From Drosophila pseudoobscura (Eukaryota; Arthropoda; Insecta; Diptera; Drosophilidae), in NCBI RefSeq assembly GCF_009870125.1, contig NC_046681.1, positions 4,340,001 through 4,404,000 on the forward strand: 64,000 bases of DNA, read 5' to 3'. Below are positions 38,601-51,561 of the stretch, piece after piece. The notes under the pieces were generated by a model that did no database searches, was not told the origin of the DNA, and saw only the letters and a program-made list of their open reading frames with translations. Each line of letters starts with the position of its first letter. Within the stretch, counting starts at the first letter, position 1. The position numbers and the translations under genes were made by a program.

Positions 38601-39945
38601 ATATGTGTTCTTCTCGAGAGAATTAGTATTCATGGAATTCTCCAGCACCCTTTGAGAGCCGATTGTTTAGATTGTTCAGTACACTCTCATTTTTGGGAAC
38701 ACATTTTTGTGCATAGGAGTAGTCAGAAAATAAAGAAAATTCATCTCTTCCCAAATATTTTAAAGCAAGTTTCGGTATGCTCACAGGTATGCTTAATGAG
38801 CGTGTGTATGTGTGTTCATCTGTATACTGACGAAGATTTTGCAGAATGTTTTTCTATCTATCTCTGGCCATAAAGTAGAAAATATCGAAGGAATTTGTTA
38901 AATCGTTTGCTCTGTTAAGGAATTTTGCCTGCTTGTAATTAATCACCATCCATTAATGAAGTCAGGATGCATGATGGGACGAGTATGTATTCTGGACCAT
39001 GTTAATGAGGAGCTCTGAGTGCTGTTTGCGATCCCAGAGGAAGGAGCCGGTTTCGAACTAATTGAAGACAAATAGCCGAGGTTGCCTTCTACTATCTTCA
39101 TCGTCTTGGGCTTGGGTAGGGGAGTTTGTCGGTCTCTTGCTGAATCTTTTACAGGCAAACACTGGCTCCGTGGATTCCGGTAAGAGGTAGAAATATAATT
39201 TAACTTATTAATGATCCATTTCTCTACAAATATGCGAGTACACCCATGAATTTCAATGCAGTCAAAACGCCCTTTTCAAATTGAGCGAAAATGGAGTTGG
39301 AAAATGAGTGCCAAACAATGCCATAAACAAGGAAAACGAAACCGACACGGAGTAACACGTGAGGCTCCCCGTCCCCGCCTCATACGATGCGATAAGTCAA
39401 AACAATTATTATTATGGGAGCGAAAAACCGCAAAAAGTACGGCGGAATCTGGGACACATGAAACGAGACTCTGGCATGTCCTGACATGGCTAAACAAGCA
39501 CAAGCTGATTCAATTTAAAGGTTCAAAAACTTTGTGCAAATCTTTGTATAATTTTGGTCTGTCTAAATCTCCTGTTTGGTTGTGGCTTTGATTCGGGGGG
39601 CACCTCTGTCGCATAGCTAATCTTCTTTTTTTGGCGGTGGGCGACCTGGGTAGATGCAATGTTAACCATGATGATGACGATGGCAACCGAATTCCGGCCA
39701 CGAAGTGACAAACGCATTGAGCAAATACATTTTGTTGGCCAACAAAAATGCCAGACCCGAATCACCTTACACTCGTGGACGACCTCTCTCTCTGTCTCTC
39801 TCGTTTTTTCCGTCTCTCGGGCATGCGCCTTTCGAGTTTCCTCGAAAGTAGAACGGAAAAGGAGAACACCTGCAGTTCACCATCGAAAATCAACAAGTGG
39901 TCGCCGGCTTTTGAGGAAACTCTGATGTTCTTGGGGTATCGGTCG

Positions 39946-40100
39946 TACTGTGGTGTGCTTTCGGTGAACTGCTTGCTGATGATGGAGGGGAAAATTATAG
40001 TACTGTGGTATGTTTGGCAAACTGCTTTCCCATGGTGAAGGGGAAAGTTATAGTATTTTGGTGTGTTAAGTAAACTGCTTGCTCATGATGGAGGAGGGTA
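39946..40100 (+). repeat. Three-copy minisatellite, about 53-bp unit
   Basis: Copies at 39946-40000 (55 bp), 40001-40053 (53 bp) and 40054-40100 (about 47 bp). Each has TACTGTGGT(G/A)TG or a close variant, then AAACTGCTT or GAACTGCTT, CATGATGGAG-type sequence and, in the first two, AAATTATAG or AAGTTATAG. Divergence is roughly 20-30 percent by eye. Confidence 0.75.
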
Positions 40101-41752
40101 TTTTTCATGTAAATAAAACAATGAAAGCAGTGTATATTTTAGAATAAACCTAGGACAAAATACGAAAGTGGTAAAAGATTTGAAAACCCATTTTTTCAAA
40201 ATTTTTTCCGTACAATTTTCTACCTATAATGTGCAGAAATCATCGTCAGTCCTACCCATGATTTTCTTTTTCTATTCCGCTAGGTAACTGCAGTCCACAG
40301 AAGGTAACCACTTATGAAAAAAATCTCACTTTCACCGCCAATAAGACGAGATTTCCGCATGTAAAGTCCGACGATTGCTCAACGCGACGCAGCGAAACTT
40401 TGCTTAGAAAATAGTCTACTGTATCCATTGGTGTGTGAATATTTTTGGAACCAGAGAACGGATATATGTTCTAGTTTTTCTGACATAATAAATAGCTGGC
40501 TAATAAATATAAACTGTATATAGAAAGATCGAATATTAATGAATTTTGCTACTCCGATATTGTATTTTTTATTTTCTGCTAAAGGTTTTTCCTTGATTAC
40601 CTATGGGATTGTAATGTAAGGCAATAAAGCCATTGAATTCAAAGAAATTAGCTTGATCGTTTCCTATACCCCTTTTGAAAATATTGTAAGTCTGATTATT
40701 TTTGGAAAAACATTTCAATTAATGTCCAAATAAATGATATGTGCTCCTGTCATCTTCCTCCGACATTCGAATATTTTTCCATCTTCTGCAAACTCTAGCC
40801 ACAAATCCAGGAGCAATTCAACCGAGTGGCACGTGACAAAGACCCGAACCCGCCGTAAGTCACGTGAAATGGAGCACCAGAACTGGGAAGCCCTTCTGCG
40901 ACCTGTCACGCAGGCAGGAGTCAAAGCTGCTGCGTGCGGAACTTTAGCGAAATGCTGCCGCAAATAATTGCATAAGATGAGCAGAAAGAGCGGAAAAAGG
41001 GAGAACTTGTTGCATGCTTCAAGGCGTTTGTGGCCTTCTGATTGCGTGTTAAGTAGCAGTGCGGGTGCATTCGAGGGGGCTAAAGTGGGTGGTCTAATGT
41101 GGGTGGAGGTGTGTTAACGGATTGCGAATGTAAAGTGGGTTTGCCTTGGTGATGCAAAAATTCAAAAGAGGAATATGAGGAATAATAATAATAATTAATG
41201 GGCCAACCAATTGTATTGTAAACTATTAAACTTGCTCCGAACAATGTCATTTAGAAGCTTGATTCTAATGTGCGAATGGAAGGAAGTCAGAAACAGGATT
41301 GAATTTAGATCCGTGAAGATGAGTTCAGGTAGTTCCACTTTCCTGACTTATGTTTAAATTTGAGAGCATCAAAATGGAGACATTCTTTGTCCAACTTCTT
41401 TGCCCCAATCATTCGTAAATGCCCGATATGCATGTTTTAGTTTTTTGTCATTATCTCCATAAGGGTTATTTAACTACCGCCGCGATTGTTTTTGAAGCTC
41501 TTTTGACTTTTTTTTATTTTGCACCAGTTACCAATAAAACATATTGGCCGAACAAATTTAAGTTGCTATTTAATTCAATTATGTTCCCTTTTCCCTTCGT
41601 TAAATACAAAAAACACTTCGGTTACAAATATCAACCCGAAAACCAATCCACAATCCACAAAGCAACTGAACCAAAAAATTTGAACGGGGACAGCAAGCAT
41701 ATTGTACCGGTATGGTAGACATTTAACTTTACATACGATGCCAACAGATCCC

Positions 41753-41754
<2 letters not shown>

Positions 41755-41815
<61 letters not shown>
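41755..41815. repeat. (GA)n microsatellite, about 30 units
   Basis: Uninterrupted GA dinucleotides for about 60 bp, the longest perfect dinucleotide tract in the window. Confidence 0.95.
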
Positions 41816-41818
<3 letters not shown>

Positions 41819-43373
41819 GAGTCATATGTAAATGTACATATTTATTGCGACAACAATTTCTAAACTAATTTAGCACGGCCGCCCCAGAGTTTGCACTCCC
41901 CTGCCTCGGCCTCTGTCATACAACATCATGTAATATATGCAAAACAGAAGGAAAACAAAACCGAAACTGGAAACAAACCAAACCAAGCCCAGCCAAACGG
42001 AAGCAGAGCACTGCTCCGAACTTTTGTCATCCCATAGATATGGTAGTTTGAGCACAAATATACAAACATGCACATACTATGTAAACTATGTAACCAATTC
42101 AGGCCAAAATCTGACCAAATATGATCAGAGAACCTATGGCAACTAATTAGGAAACAAATGATTGACACATGATGGTCTGTCTGTCCTGTGTGCGACAGAT
42201 CTGTTGTCTGGGTGCAAATACCATCCAAAGAATGGAATCCCCTTCTTCGATTTTGTGTTGAGTAAATATTTATGCCAGGCCCCTGGGCTAATTGCCGAAA
42301 ACGTTTTACCCAAACATTCCCAAAAGTGTCTTTTCATTGCTCACCGAGTAAATATTTATAAATAATTAGGAGAAGACACAGACAAAGGGGGAAATGTGCA
42401 GAGGTGGGGTCTAACTTAACTAATTTTCTAATTAAAATCGCATTACACACAACCGGAGACTAGACCCACAATGTGCATATTCAGTATTTACAGAGTATGG
42501 ACCATTGTTGGTTTACTTACATTTGCTGCAAAAACATTTCGTTGTAATCCCAGTTGAGGTGGCCAATCTTCAACCGCACGTTGTCCCCATCTCTCTTTCT
42601 CTTTTTTACATCTACCTAGATGTAGATCTACCTCTTTCTCTTTTTCTCTCCCTGCATGTGTTAATGAACAAATTTCTGCAATTTTGTAATGCGAAAAGGT
42701 GCATAAACTTTATTTAGATTTATTACGGATGGGTGTATAGTATTTCAGTTGTACACACGTGTGCTTGTGCGTCTGTTTGTGCATTATATTACAAACATTT
42801 TAATTAGATCTGGGTGTTTCTCTGTGGCGTCCCTGAAAATGCAGTTCTGTAATCCAGTTGATGGGCGACTTAAAAATTAAACAACTTTATTCAGAGATGG
42901 CATGATTTTTTTTGTTATATTTCAACTTAAACCACTGGTGGACTATGTACATATGTTTCATTATATAGGTATGGTTACCATATCCATCGTCAGCACAACA
43001 CCTGAGGCAGTCCTTTGTGTTAATAGAGATACACAGAAGTTTGAAGGATTACTTTGATTCTTTTGATTTATATTTATGAGTACTAACTCAACTTGAACAA
43101 CATTTTCGTAGTATCTAGACTCGAAGTAATTTTAAGCCGAAGTCTATCTGCTATTCCTGACATAAGTCCTTCCTGACATCTCTTGACTGTTTCTGAAGTC
43201 CATCAGTCCATGCAACAAGACTCTGTAAGGACGAACAATGTGAAATTTGAATGGTCTTTGCCAACTCTGAGATTCATTGTGGCAAAAAGATGCTTCCCAC
43301 ACTAATTCAGCATTTGATACCCCATAGTGTGTCAATTAGAGGACCAGACATTTGCATTAAGTGCTCCTGGCAA

Positions 43374-43398
43374 CGGGTAACGGGTAACGGGCAGCGGG
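43374..43398. repeat. ACGGGTA-type short tandem repeat
   Basis: Three copies of a 7-8 bp unit (ACGGGTA, ACGGGTA, ACGGGCA). Confidence 0.6.
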
Positions 43399-43891
43399 TG
43401 TGCAGGAAATACAGCCTGCAGGCAGGCTGCAAGCAGGGAAGGGCCACTCCATGCAGGAACAGGATGAACTTTGAACCCGAATTTTATGATATGTGAGACC
43501 TCAACTTGCGAGTAAAACCGTCGTGAGTGCATCCTAAGTGCCAAGATTTCTACTTACCCCAGCATCTGACAGAGCAGGAAGCACTTAATAATTTCTAAAC
43601 AATTGTCTGTGTCTTTTGCGAACAAAAGGCAGACATCATCCTCATCATTGTCTACAGCGAGGGCGGGAGAGGGACGATGGGTCGATGGACTACGTGCCAT
43701 GCTACGGGTACTGCACACCATCTGAAACTGTACATCATAATTATCTAAATGCAGTCGGTGGCCGAAAATATTCTTGGTTTAGCGTGTGAAAATCGAGTTT
43801 CGACCGCATACGAAATTACAAACCAAAGACCGGAAAACCAGACATACAAAATATGAAGTCTGGCTCAGTGTTCGAGTCTGATGTTGCCACG

Positions 43892-43924
43892 GACACGAGG
43901 ACGGACACGAGGACGGACACGGAC
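43892..43924. repeat. 12-bp tandem repeat, GGACACGAGGAC type
   Basis: Two full and one partial copy of a GGACACGAGGAC unit. Confidence 0.65.
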
Positions 43925-46900
43925 ATCGAGATGAACCTGAACGGAACCGAACCAAACCAAACCGAACGGAACGGGACAGTGACATGTTTGTAATTAGCAC
44001 TTCGGCCACGGCATGGCAATGGATTGGCCGTCCTCTGGGCAATGGCTATTCGGTTGGTCTGGTAGTGGTAGGTCGGTAGGTCCTGCTCTTGCAGGCTCGA
44101 AATTATAGAGGGGATATAGACAGGATTGATGCAAGTCCGTGGCAAAAATCAACACGCAAATTAGTTTATAATTTCGCGCACATTTCGTCAGATTCCGTCA
44201 GAAGCCAGATAATTACGATTGACCGAATGGAAGTCGCCAAAATGTAAATTACAGGCGGGACTCATGTTTCGCTCTATGGAAATGGCTATTTGAGATGGCC
44301 AAAAGGAAGTGGTTCGGCGACCATTAGAGGCAGATTCTGATCGATTTGCTAGTAATTGAAAGGAAAATGGAGCTGGCGAAAGTGGAACATGTTGATTAAA
44401 GCTCTTTAATCGATGGCATAACCGATTAAGAAAGAGCTAAAGCTATTATTTCTGATTCTGTTTATGGAAATATAATTTTCATTTTCTTCGGCGGGTTCCT
44501 TTCCATCACCGTTTTTTCCCCAGTGAAATGTTGCTTTAACCTCATTACCCCTATACGCAAGAGAAGCATCACTGGGCCATCAAAAATTCAGCTTGGAAAA
44601 ATTTAATTTGCTCTACCTTTGATTTCTTGTAAAGCAAGCCTTCAAACAAATTTAAGTTGGCTCCAAAGAGCTTCTTTTTTCGAATCGTTGGAGTCAACTC
44701 ATGTGCCAGGAGAAGCGAGGATGGCAACGGGGAGAGACAGAGAGACAGAAAACGCGTTGGGAGAATTTTAAAATAAATTTCTTTTAATGCCGCCAACAAG
44801 TGAATTTTTCTGCAAACGGAAATGAGCCATGGCCCAAGGGAGGGTTAAGGAGTCGGCTGAAAGTGTGGATTAATGTAATGCAATGCAAATGCGATTCAAG
44901 TGAATCAAACTGTAAATGCATTAAATCTATTAGAGGCATTTCATCAACTGTCGGCGGCCCTAACTCGATTATCTGCATTTTATGTATAAGAAATCAAGTT
45001 TTTCCGAGGCAGGGAAATTTACTTATCAGCCGAAGAACTCAATCAGCAGAAGGAGCGGAGCGGAAAATAATCTGAGACTGTCCCACAGCCCTCTTACAAG
45101 GCGTTAATATGACAGTTTACAGAGAGCAGACCAAAGAGATGATTGCCTGACGCGTCTTTTTAATGCATTTGCTTTTATTTGACGGGATCTAGACTTGAGG
45201 ATACCTGGCATTCGTACGTATATAGGCGTATCGATATATTGTATGATCGCCGAGATTTCGGAGAATTTAACAGAATATATAGAACACTATCAGTAAGTGC
45301 CCAACTACAGCTCTCTACTATATTTTGTGATACTTATTTATTTGCAGTTAGAGCCACCGTCAACTTACAACTTTGCATCATTTTTCTTCACATGGGCACG
45401 TACATAAATGTTATGTTGACTTCCTGCGTTTGAGTTCCAGATTGAATTGACTTGGACTGTGCCTCTGGCGTTGGCTGACTGCCTGACCGGCCCCTGGGCA
45501 TGCTCTGTTCTGGCCTGGTCTAGATGGAGCCAGAGTCAGTCAGTTGGCGGCCTGTAAAGGCGGATTTGTGTTGCTCTTAGCTGGCTCTTGCACTGTGCTG
45601 TGCCTGTGCCCTCCTTTCGCTGGCCTCTGGGCCCTGACGATGCAGTCGGATTGTTCGGCACGGTGGCGGCAACAGCTTATATTATTTATCTAGTTTTATT
45701 TTCAGTTGTTTTCACTCTGATGCAGGGCGGATGGGAAGTAGGATACAGAATGATGATAGATAAAGTATTTAGAGGAGTGTCTTCTGGGCTTTCTTTTGGT
45801 GTTGTTCTAAACTATTGATTTCTGTTAACGAGTGAAATCTATTTTTGGTCAAAAGCTAGGAAGCTAAGAAGCTCGAGGAATTTTCAGGTTCTAGTAAAAA
45901 GAGAGAAATGCATGCATGAATATATTTTCATCTCGACCATTTCCTGACTCGTTACTTCTCAATCAACTATAAATCAAACACATTCCCAATCGCTTACACA
46001 ATTTCCATTTGCTTCATTTACCGATTCGCCTCGACTCGACCCGTCTCGTCTAGTCCCACAATCCCAGTTCCAGCCACACTCCCACGGGGATTTTCACATG
46101 GTTAAGTTGAACGTCCGCTGCCAAAGACGGCAATGATTAGCAGTTGAAATCTTATGCAACGCCGGATTGCCCGAGAGCCTTGGGGCAGGTCCCAATCTGC
46201 GGCGTCTCTACCGCCGCCTCCTCCTTCTCCGGTTAATGCGGAAACTCGGAATATTGACACATACCCCAACCGTATACAAATGAGCAAAAGGGGAAGCTTG
46301 AGCTGGGCCTGGCCGTAGGGGAAACTCTGCTTGTGTGAATCTGTTTTGGGGCTTGCCTTCGATTAGGTATTCAATGTGGCCGGATATCTCTAGTCGGGCA
46401 AGGCAATTACAATTGGCCACGTGCTCACTTTTGGGTGTGCGGGGACAAGAAATGGTGGCGTGATTCCTTAATTTGCTTAAAATTTAAGCAGCTTTTCAAT
46501 TTCGAAAAGTCACTGCCATGAGAACATATATCCTTCAGTGTTATGAAGCCTTTTCAATTCGATAATGTGTTTCTAATTCTGCAAATATACGAGTATGTGT
46601 ACCAATTAATCTCTGTTCTATCCTATCATTCAGTGAGGCACACATACATACATATATATTGAGTAGTAAAACTTTGTTGGCGTCTATTCGTTGGGCCTAT
46701 CACGTTGCCATCTCTAGTTTCTGGGCATTCAATAGGGGAGTTGTTAACGCAAAAATTTTGGTCAATATGTATCCTCGATGGAAATAGGCAGATGGTGTGG
46801 CGAAGCGAAGGAGTGGGATGAATGCGTAGTGGGATCATATTTAATAAAGGACCCCCCTAAAACAAGCTTAAGCTGCCTCTTGTGGAGTCTCCTGGGCGGT

Positions 46901-48773
46901 TTGCCACCCGTCGCTGCGTTGTGAGAGTGGAGTGGAATATGCGTTTTTTTGTGCTACATTCTGATGAGGCAACGCAAGCTTCACTTCGTTGTTCTGGGCG
47001 TACTTGCCCGTACTTTTTGTTGGCCCTTTTCGTTTTGTTGTTGTTGTTGTTGTCAGACAGGATATTACACCTCGGATTTTGTCGCTGTCTTTCACTCTCG
47101 CCCGCTGTGACATATTTCTATGGCTGTACTCCTCCCTTGGCCCGCTGAGTGAGAATTTTCAGCCAGCCAGACACATTTTTCTGGCGTGTTCGCATCCGTC
47201 GCTGGTATTTTTTTTCCGGATTTTTTTTTGTTCTTTAATCTTATAAACAATGTCAGCGTGTGCTCTTGTCTCAGATTGTTGCATATATCTGCCGACAGTC
47301 CTTGAGCGCTTTATTGTTTTAATATGTTAAATCGTAAGTTGCCTGAAATTTATATTCTTTAATATGTGCCACTTATGAAAAACGTATTTATAAAATGGGG
47401 AACATTTTTCACACACAACATTATCTCTGCAGCAAGAGTGCTGCTCTATTTTGTATAATTAAAGCGTACCATGGACTTACCATGGTAAATATATATGCAG
47501 AATGTATTACAACATTAGATTCGGGAGCTGCACGTGGACAGAGTAGGCCATCAAAGTGAGTTTGTCAAGCGATATTAAACGATGCATTTTTCATAAATTT
47601 GTTAGGCAGGTCCTTTGTAGGAGAAATCTTTTTGTCGTTCAAAGAAAAAAGGGAACCTCATCAAAATTCATTGCCTACTTAAAATTTAGTTACCCGAGCT
47701 GTAAAAAATGTTGCTGTACATCAAAAAAGAAGTAGCAAAATGGGTGAAGATTCTTTTCATAATATTTATGTGTAAAGTTTTTTGAGCTGATATTAAGAGG
47801 GGATTGTTAAAAAGACGATACTGTATACAAATTATATACGATCATCTCTATAGTAAACCGGATTCACTTTAATGCTCATTAGAAATTACTAAAAGTATAC
47901 ATTTAAAATAGTTTCTAAGTTTGACTTATTTTTAAGCCTTCTACTATTAGTAGCACACATACTATAAAGGCATGTTCCAGATATCGTTTATTGTGGCAAT
48001 AGTACTCTTTAAGAAAATTGTTTGGAACTAGGTATTTCTTAACTTTTATATTTTTAGCTACTCGTAGGTGCTTACATATGTACATCTGTTCATGTGCATA
48101 AAATTCATTATGACTTCCTTCTAGCACAAAACTGTTTCTAATTGACATTCCTTTATCGACACAAAACTAATTTCCATACATTTATCAACACTTCCCGTGG
48201 CCTGGCCCTTTGGCGAACGTAATTTATTCTTCTTTGCCGACTGCTACCGTTTGTGCTGCTGTTGTGTTGTGTTCCTTTTTTCGATTGTTTTTTTTTCTTG
48301 TGCACATCCGGCGGGTAAATAGGTATGGTACGAGTGTTTGCACCCCAAACCCGGTACGAAATTAGCCCGTTTTCTAATGAAACAATATACAGATACGAGG
48401 GGAGCTTCGGGTCTGTCTGTACTGATAAAAGTACAAAAGATAATGCCAGCGGCAGTTGTGCGAACTGAACTCCTCCTACGTATACGATACGAGTGTTCCC
48501 CACATATCCCACATAACTCAGCTCGGTTGATTTTGAAGCACAATTTTCTTGTTTGTGGTTTTTTTCCGTGTTCGGCGTGTTCGGCGTGGGGCTTCCCGCT
48601 TCCCGTTTCCCGCTTTGTTTGTACTTATGCTCTACGTGCGGTTAATCGCAAATGAGCAACGTTATTCCTCGTACACATAATGAGCCCAATTAGGCTTGCG
48701 GCAAAAACTAAATGCCGTGTGCAGCTTGTGTAATGGGCCGTCTAACTATGCGTAGTACTCCTACCCCGGTTCA

Positions 48774-48803
48774 GGCCCATGCCCAGGCCCAGGCCCAGGC
48801 CCA
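48774..48803. repeat. (CCCAGG)n microsatellite
   Basis: Four to five copies of CCCAGG/CCCATG. Confidence 0.75.
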
Positions 48804-51130
48804 CAGCACAATTACGAGTATGTTAACGGCTTTACATCTCGTCCGATTACCCAAGCCCATAAGAGGGAGCAGCATACCCAACTTTAAGTTCTTCAATCAG
48901 CGCACTCAGTCTTCCCGCCCGTCTGTCTGTCCATCAGACTGTTTGTCAGTCAGCCATTTTATGCTGCGATGATGCTGATTTTGATGCTGATGCTGGGCTG
49001 CAGACTTGCTGGCGTCCAACGGCAAAGCAAACTACTTTATGAACTGGCGCTGCAGTTGTTGCCCGCCGCCATTTTATGGATCCATTTTGATTGGAACTTT
49101 GGACTGCCGAATGCCATTCGAATGGGCCAAGTTGGTGGCAGTTCTTTCGGTTTATGGTCTCAACTTTTTACAGTTCTTCTTATTATGTTAGTAACTTTAG
49201 ATTGAGCCAAGATATTGAATGACACCCATTTTGAGGTAATTATGCTAGTATGCTTTGAGCGGCTTTTAATGCTTCTGAGTGTACTTGTTTTGTGGACGAT
49301 TCATTGATAATTTTACACTTGCAGGGCATTCTATTTTGGTCAGATAAAGGCATCTGTTACCCCTTAGCTATATACATGCATTATTGATAATTACGGTAAG
49401 CCATGCCTGAAACTTTCAGGAAAATGTGAAAAAAAAAATAAAAATGCATAAATAGTAAAAAATATAAAATTAACCAAAACCAAGCAAGGAAAATTTCTTG
49501 AAGTTTTTAGCTGAAAGTGATACCTTTTAATCAGTGCACTTTTTGCATGTCTTTTAATTGCATTCTAGCCTTATGACAGCTTATTTCAGATAATCATATC
49601 ATTTTTTGCCCAACCTCACAACAGGCTAAGACTCAAGTCAAGATGAAACTCGTTTAAAGTCCTCTCAATTCCCAACATTCCCCCACTTACTTGGACAAAC
49701 ACACCCACAAAGGCACACACACACACACACACACATCACATAGCGCGATCCCAGTGACAATGCATTTGTTGAATATTTGCACGAAAATGGCCTGAGAGCA
49801 TGTGAAATATTTATGGACGAGCATTGTGGATGTCATGATGATTAGTTGCATATTCTCTTAACCCACCAATGCAAGCGCCGCGTCGTCCGGGTCTTTGATG
49901 GCTCGGATAGCAGGGCGCGGGTGCCGGATAGGGACCTGGAGCGGGTGCGGGATCGGGAGCTTGTGCCACTGTGGCTCTGGGGCTGATTTGGACCAAGCAA
50001 ATATTTAATTTAAGAACATTTTCTTGCGTTATCCTCGACCATGGGACGTGAGCCAGGATGTGGCGTGCCCTGTCCGGTCTTGTCCTGTCTTTGGAAATCT
50101 CAGTTGTATTCTTACTACTTTCTCTCTCTCTCTCTCTCTCTGTCTCATTTTCCTTTTAGTGCTCCATTTTTCTTCTGTTTTTTCTTCGACTGCAACTCCA
50201 GAAGCGTCCGCAGAGCTGAGGCTCAGTCATACTCGTATTAGCCCCAGTCAAACAATGGCATTGGCAAACCGAAGAGCAGCACCAAATTGCAACGTGCAGA
50301 ACCCAGCAGAGTGTAAGGAAAAGCCCAGAGAAGGAGGTGGAGGAGGAGGTCGATCTGCAAGCGGTGGGGAAAGTGTTGTTAAGAAAATGCACCAGACAGA
50401 AAATCGATGGAAAAATGCTAGCTACTTGCTGCTGCTGCTACTGCTGCTGCCGCTTTTGTTGTTGTGTGTGCTTATTTTATTTATTTTTTCACTGCTCGCC
50501 TTTCTCTGTGGCTGTGGGGGCGGCACTCTAAATCCTTTGTGTGGCAGATTAACACGTGCGCCCCCTCTCGACTGAAGGAAAACTAAGGAGAAATCAGAAG
50601 GTCACATCGAGGTTTATTATCGTCGTGTTCAGCAATATTTTTAAATAGGGCGTTCCCCATAAATACCAATGACATATGTATATACAATGTATGTACATAA
50701 TTCTTCATTAAAATACTTTAGACAGTACTTGAACAAAGAGTAACAAATTTTTCCGCGTTCCCTCTTTTTGCCGAATCAATTACAAAACTATAGCGAAATC
50801 AATTTTCCACGTGTCTCTTCACGCACATCTCTTCTTGATTTGGCTCTAAGCTACAAGCTCCAGGCTCATCTTTTATTTAGACAAAACAGAACTCACTGCG
50901 TTAGTTTGTGAGGAAAGAGAAGGGAAGTTGCAGAGAAAAACAAACATAAAAATTAACAAAAATTAGCACAAAAATTGTATTACACGTTTTTTTTTTGTTT
51001 TTAAACACCTTATCTCGTTTTAAGGTGTAAGAGAATTTTCATAAAAATGTGAATGTTAGAAAAATATTTTCATTAAGATTGCCATTAATGGAAATATTTA
51101 TTGTAATTACGGCAAAGGCTACAGGGAGAC

Positions 51131-51561
51131 TAATGGTCAGAGTAGTTAGAAGGACAGTTGATGATGAAACTAGTGCATAGTAGGACGAGACAGGACAGCA
51201 GTAATAATAAGAATGATGAGGGTGGATTCGACTTCACCACAGAGAAGTTTGTGGAGAAAAAAAGCGCCATTCAAAATCCTACGGGCTTATACAGGTTGGA
51301 TGTTAAGGAGTCCCAGCCCACTCTCACTGGATGGAAGTTTTCCAGTGTTTTAAGTCCGCGCAGGGCGAAGATTATGAATTTTTTTGAATTGACTGCATCT
51401 TGCAAGAGGCGATGCAATTACTACACTGTCAAGTGGCCCGTCTGAAACCAGCAGAAGGCCGTTACGCGAGCATGCAGGGAAGATAGCTGTTAGACTAATA
51501 TTCGAGGATAATAATATAAGAGAACTAGGCATGCATTCAAGATACAATACCACTACAACTA
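51131..51561. other. Sequence next to the LINE 3' end
   Basis: A 95-codon plus-strand frame (51158-51445) lies here, but no domain is recognisable. Because the LINE reads leftward and its ORF2 stops at 51562, some of this stretch may be its 3' UTR. I cannot place the boundary, since no clear poly-A tail is seen. Confidence 0.35.

Larger units (their letters stand above)
22761..39945. other. Long gene-free stretch
   Basis: About 17 kb with no gene I can support. It holds many short simple repeats: (CA)n at 23965, CAGCAT at 28119, GATG at 28817, GA-rich at 29060-29095, CTCCAACAG at 29868, (ACCCC)n at 33752 and CAG at 35568. Open frames up to 157 codons (23009-23482) and 123 codons (29702-30073) have no domain and often run through repeats. 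GC-richer islands alternate with AT-rich DNA in a way common for regulatory deserts or long introns, but I see no exon with splice sites. Confidence 0.4.
40101..51130. other. Gene-free stretch
   Basis: About 11 kb with no supportable gene. It contains a long (GA)n tract at 41755-41815, CACGAGGACGGA repeats at 43892-43923, ACGGGTA repeats at 43374-43398 and CCCAGG repeats at 48774-48803. The 183-codon frame at 50024-50575 runs through CT, GGAGGT and CTG tracts, so I treat it as chance. Confidence 0.4.

Noticed and set aside
50024..50575. 183-codon plus-strand open frame
   Set aside because: It passes through CT, GGAGGT and CTG simple repeats, has no domain, and a shifted frame is equally open; chance is more likely.
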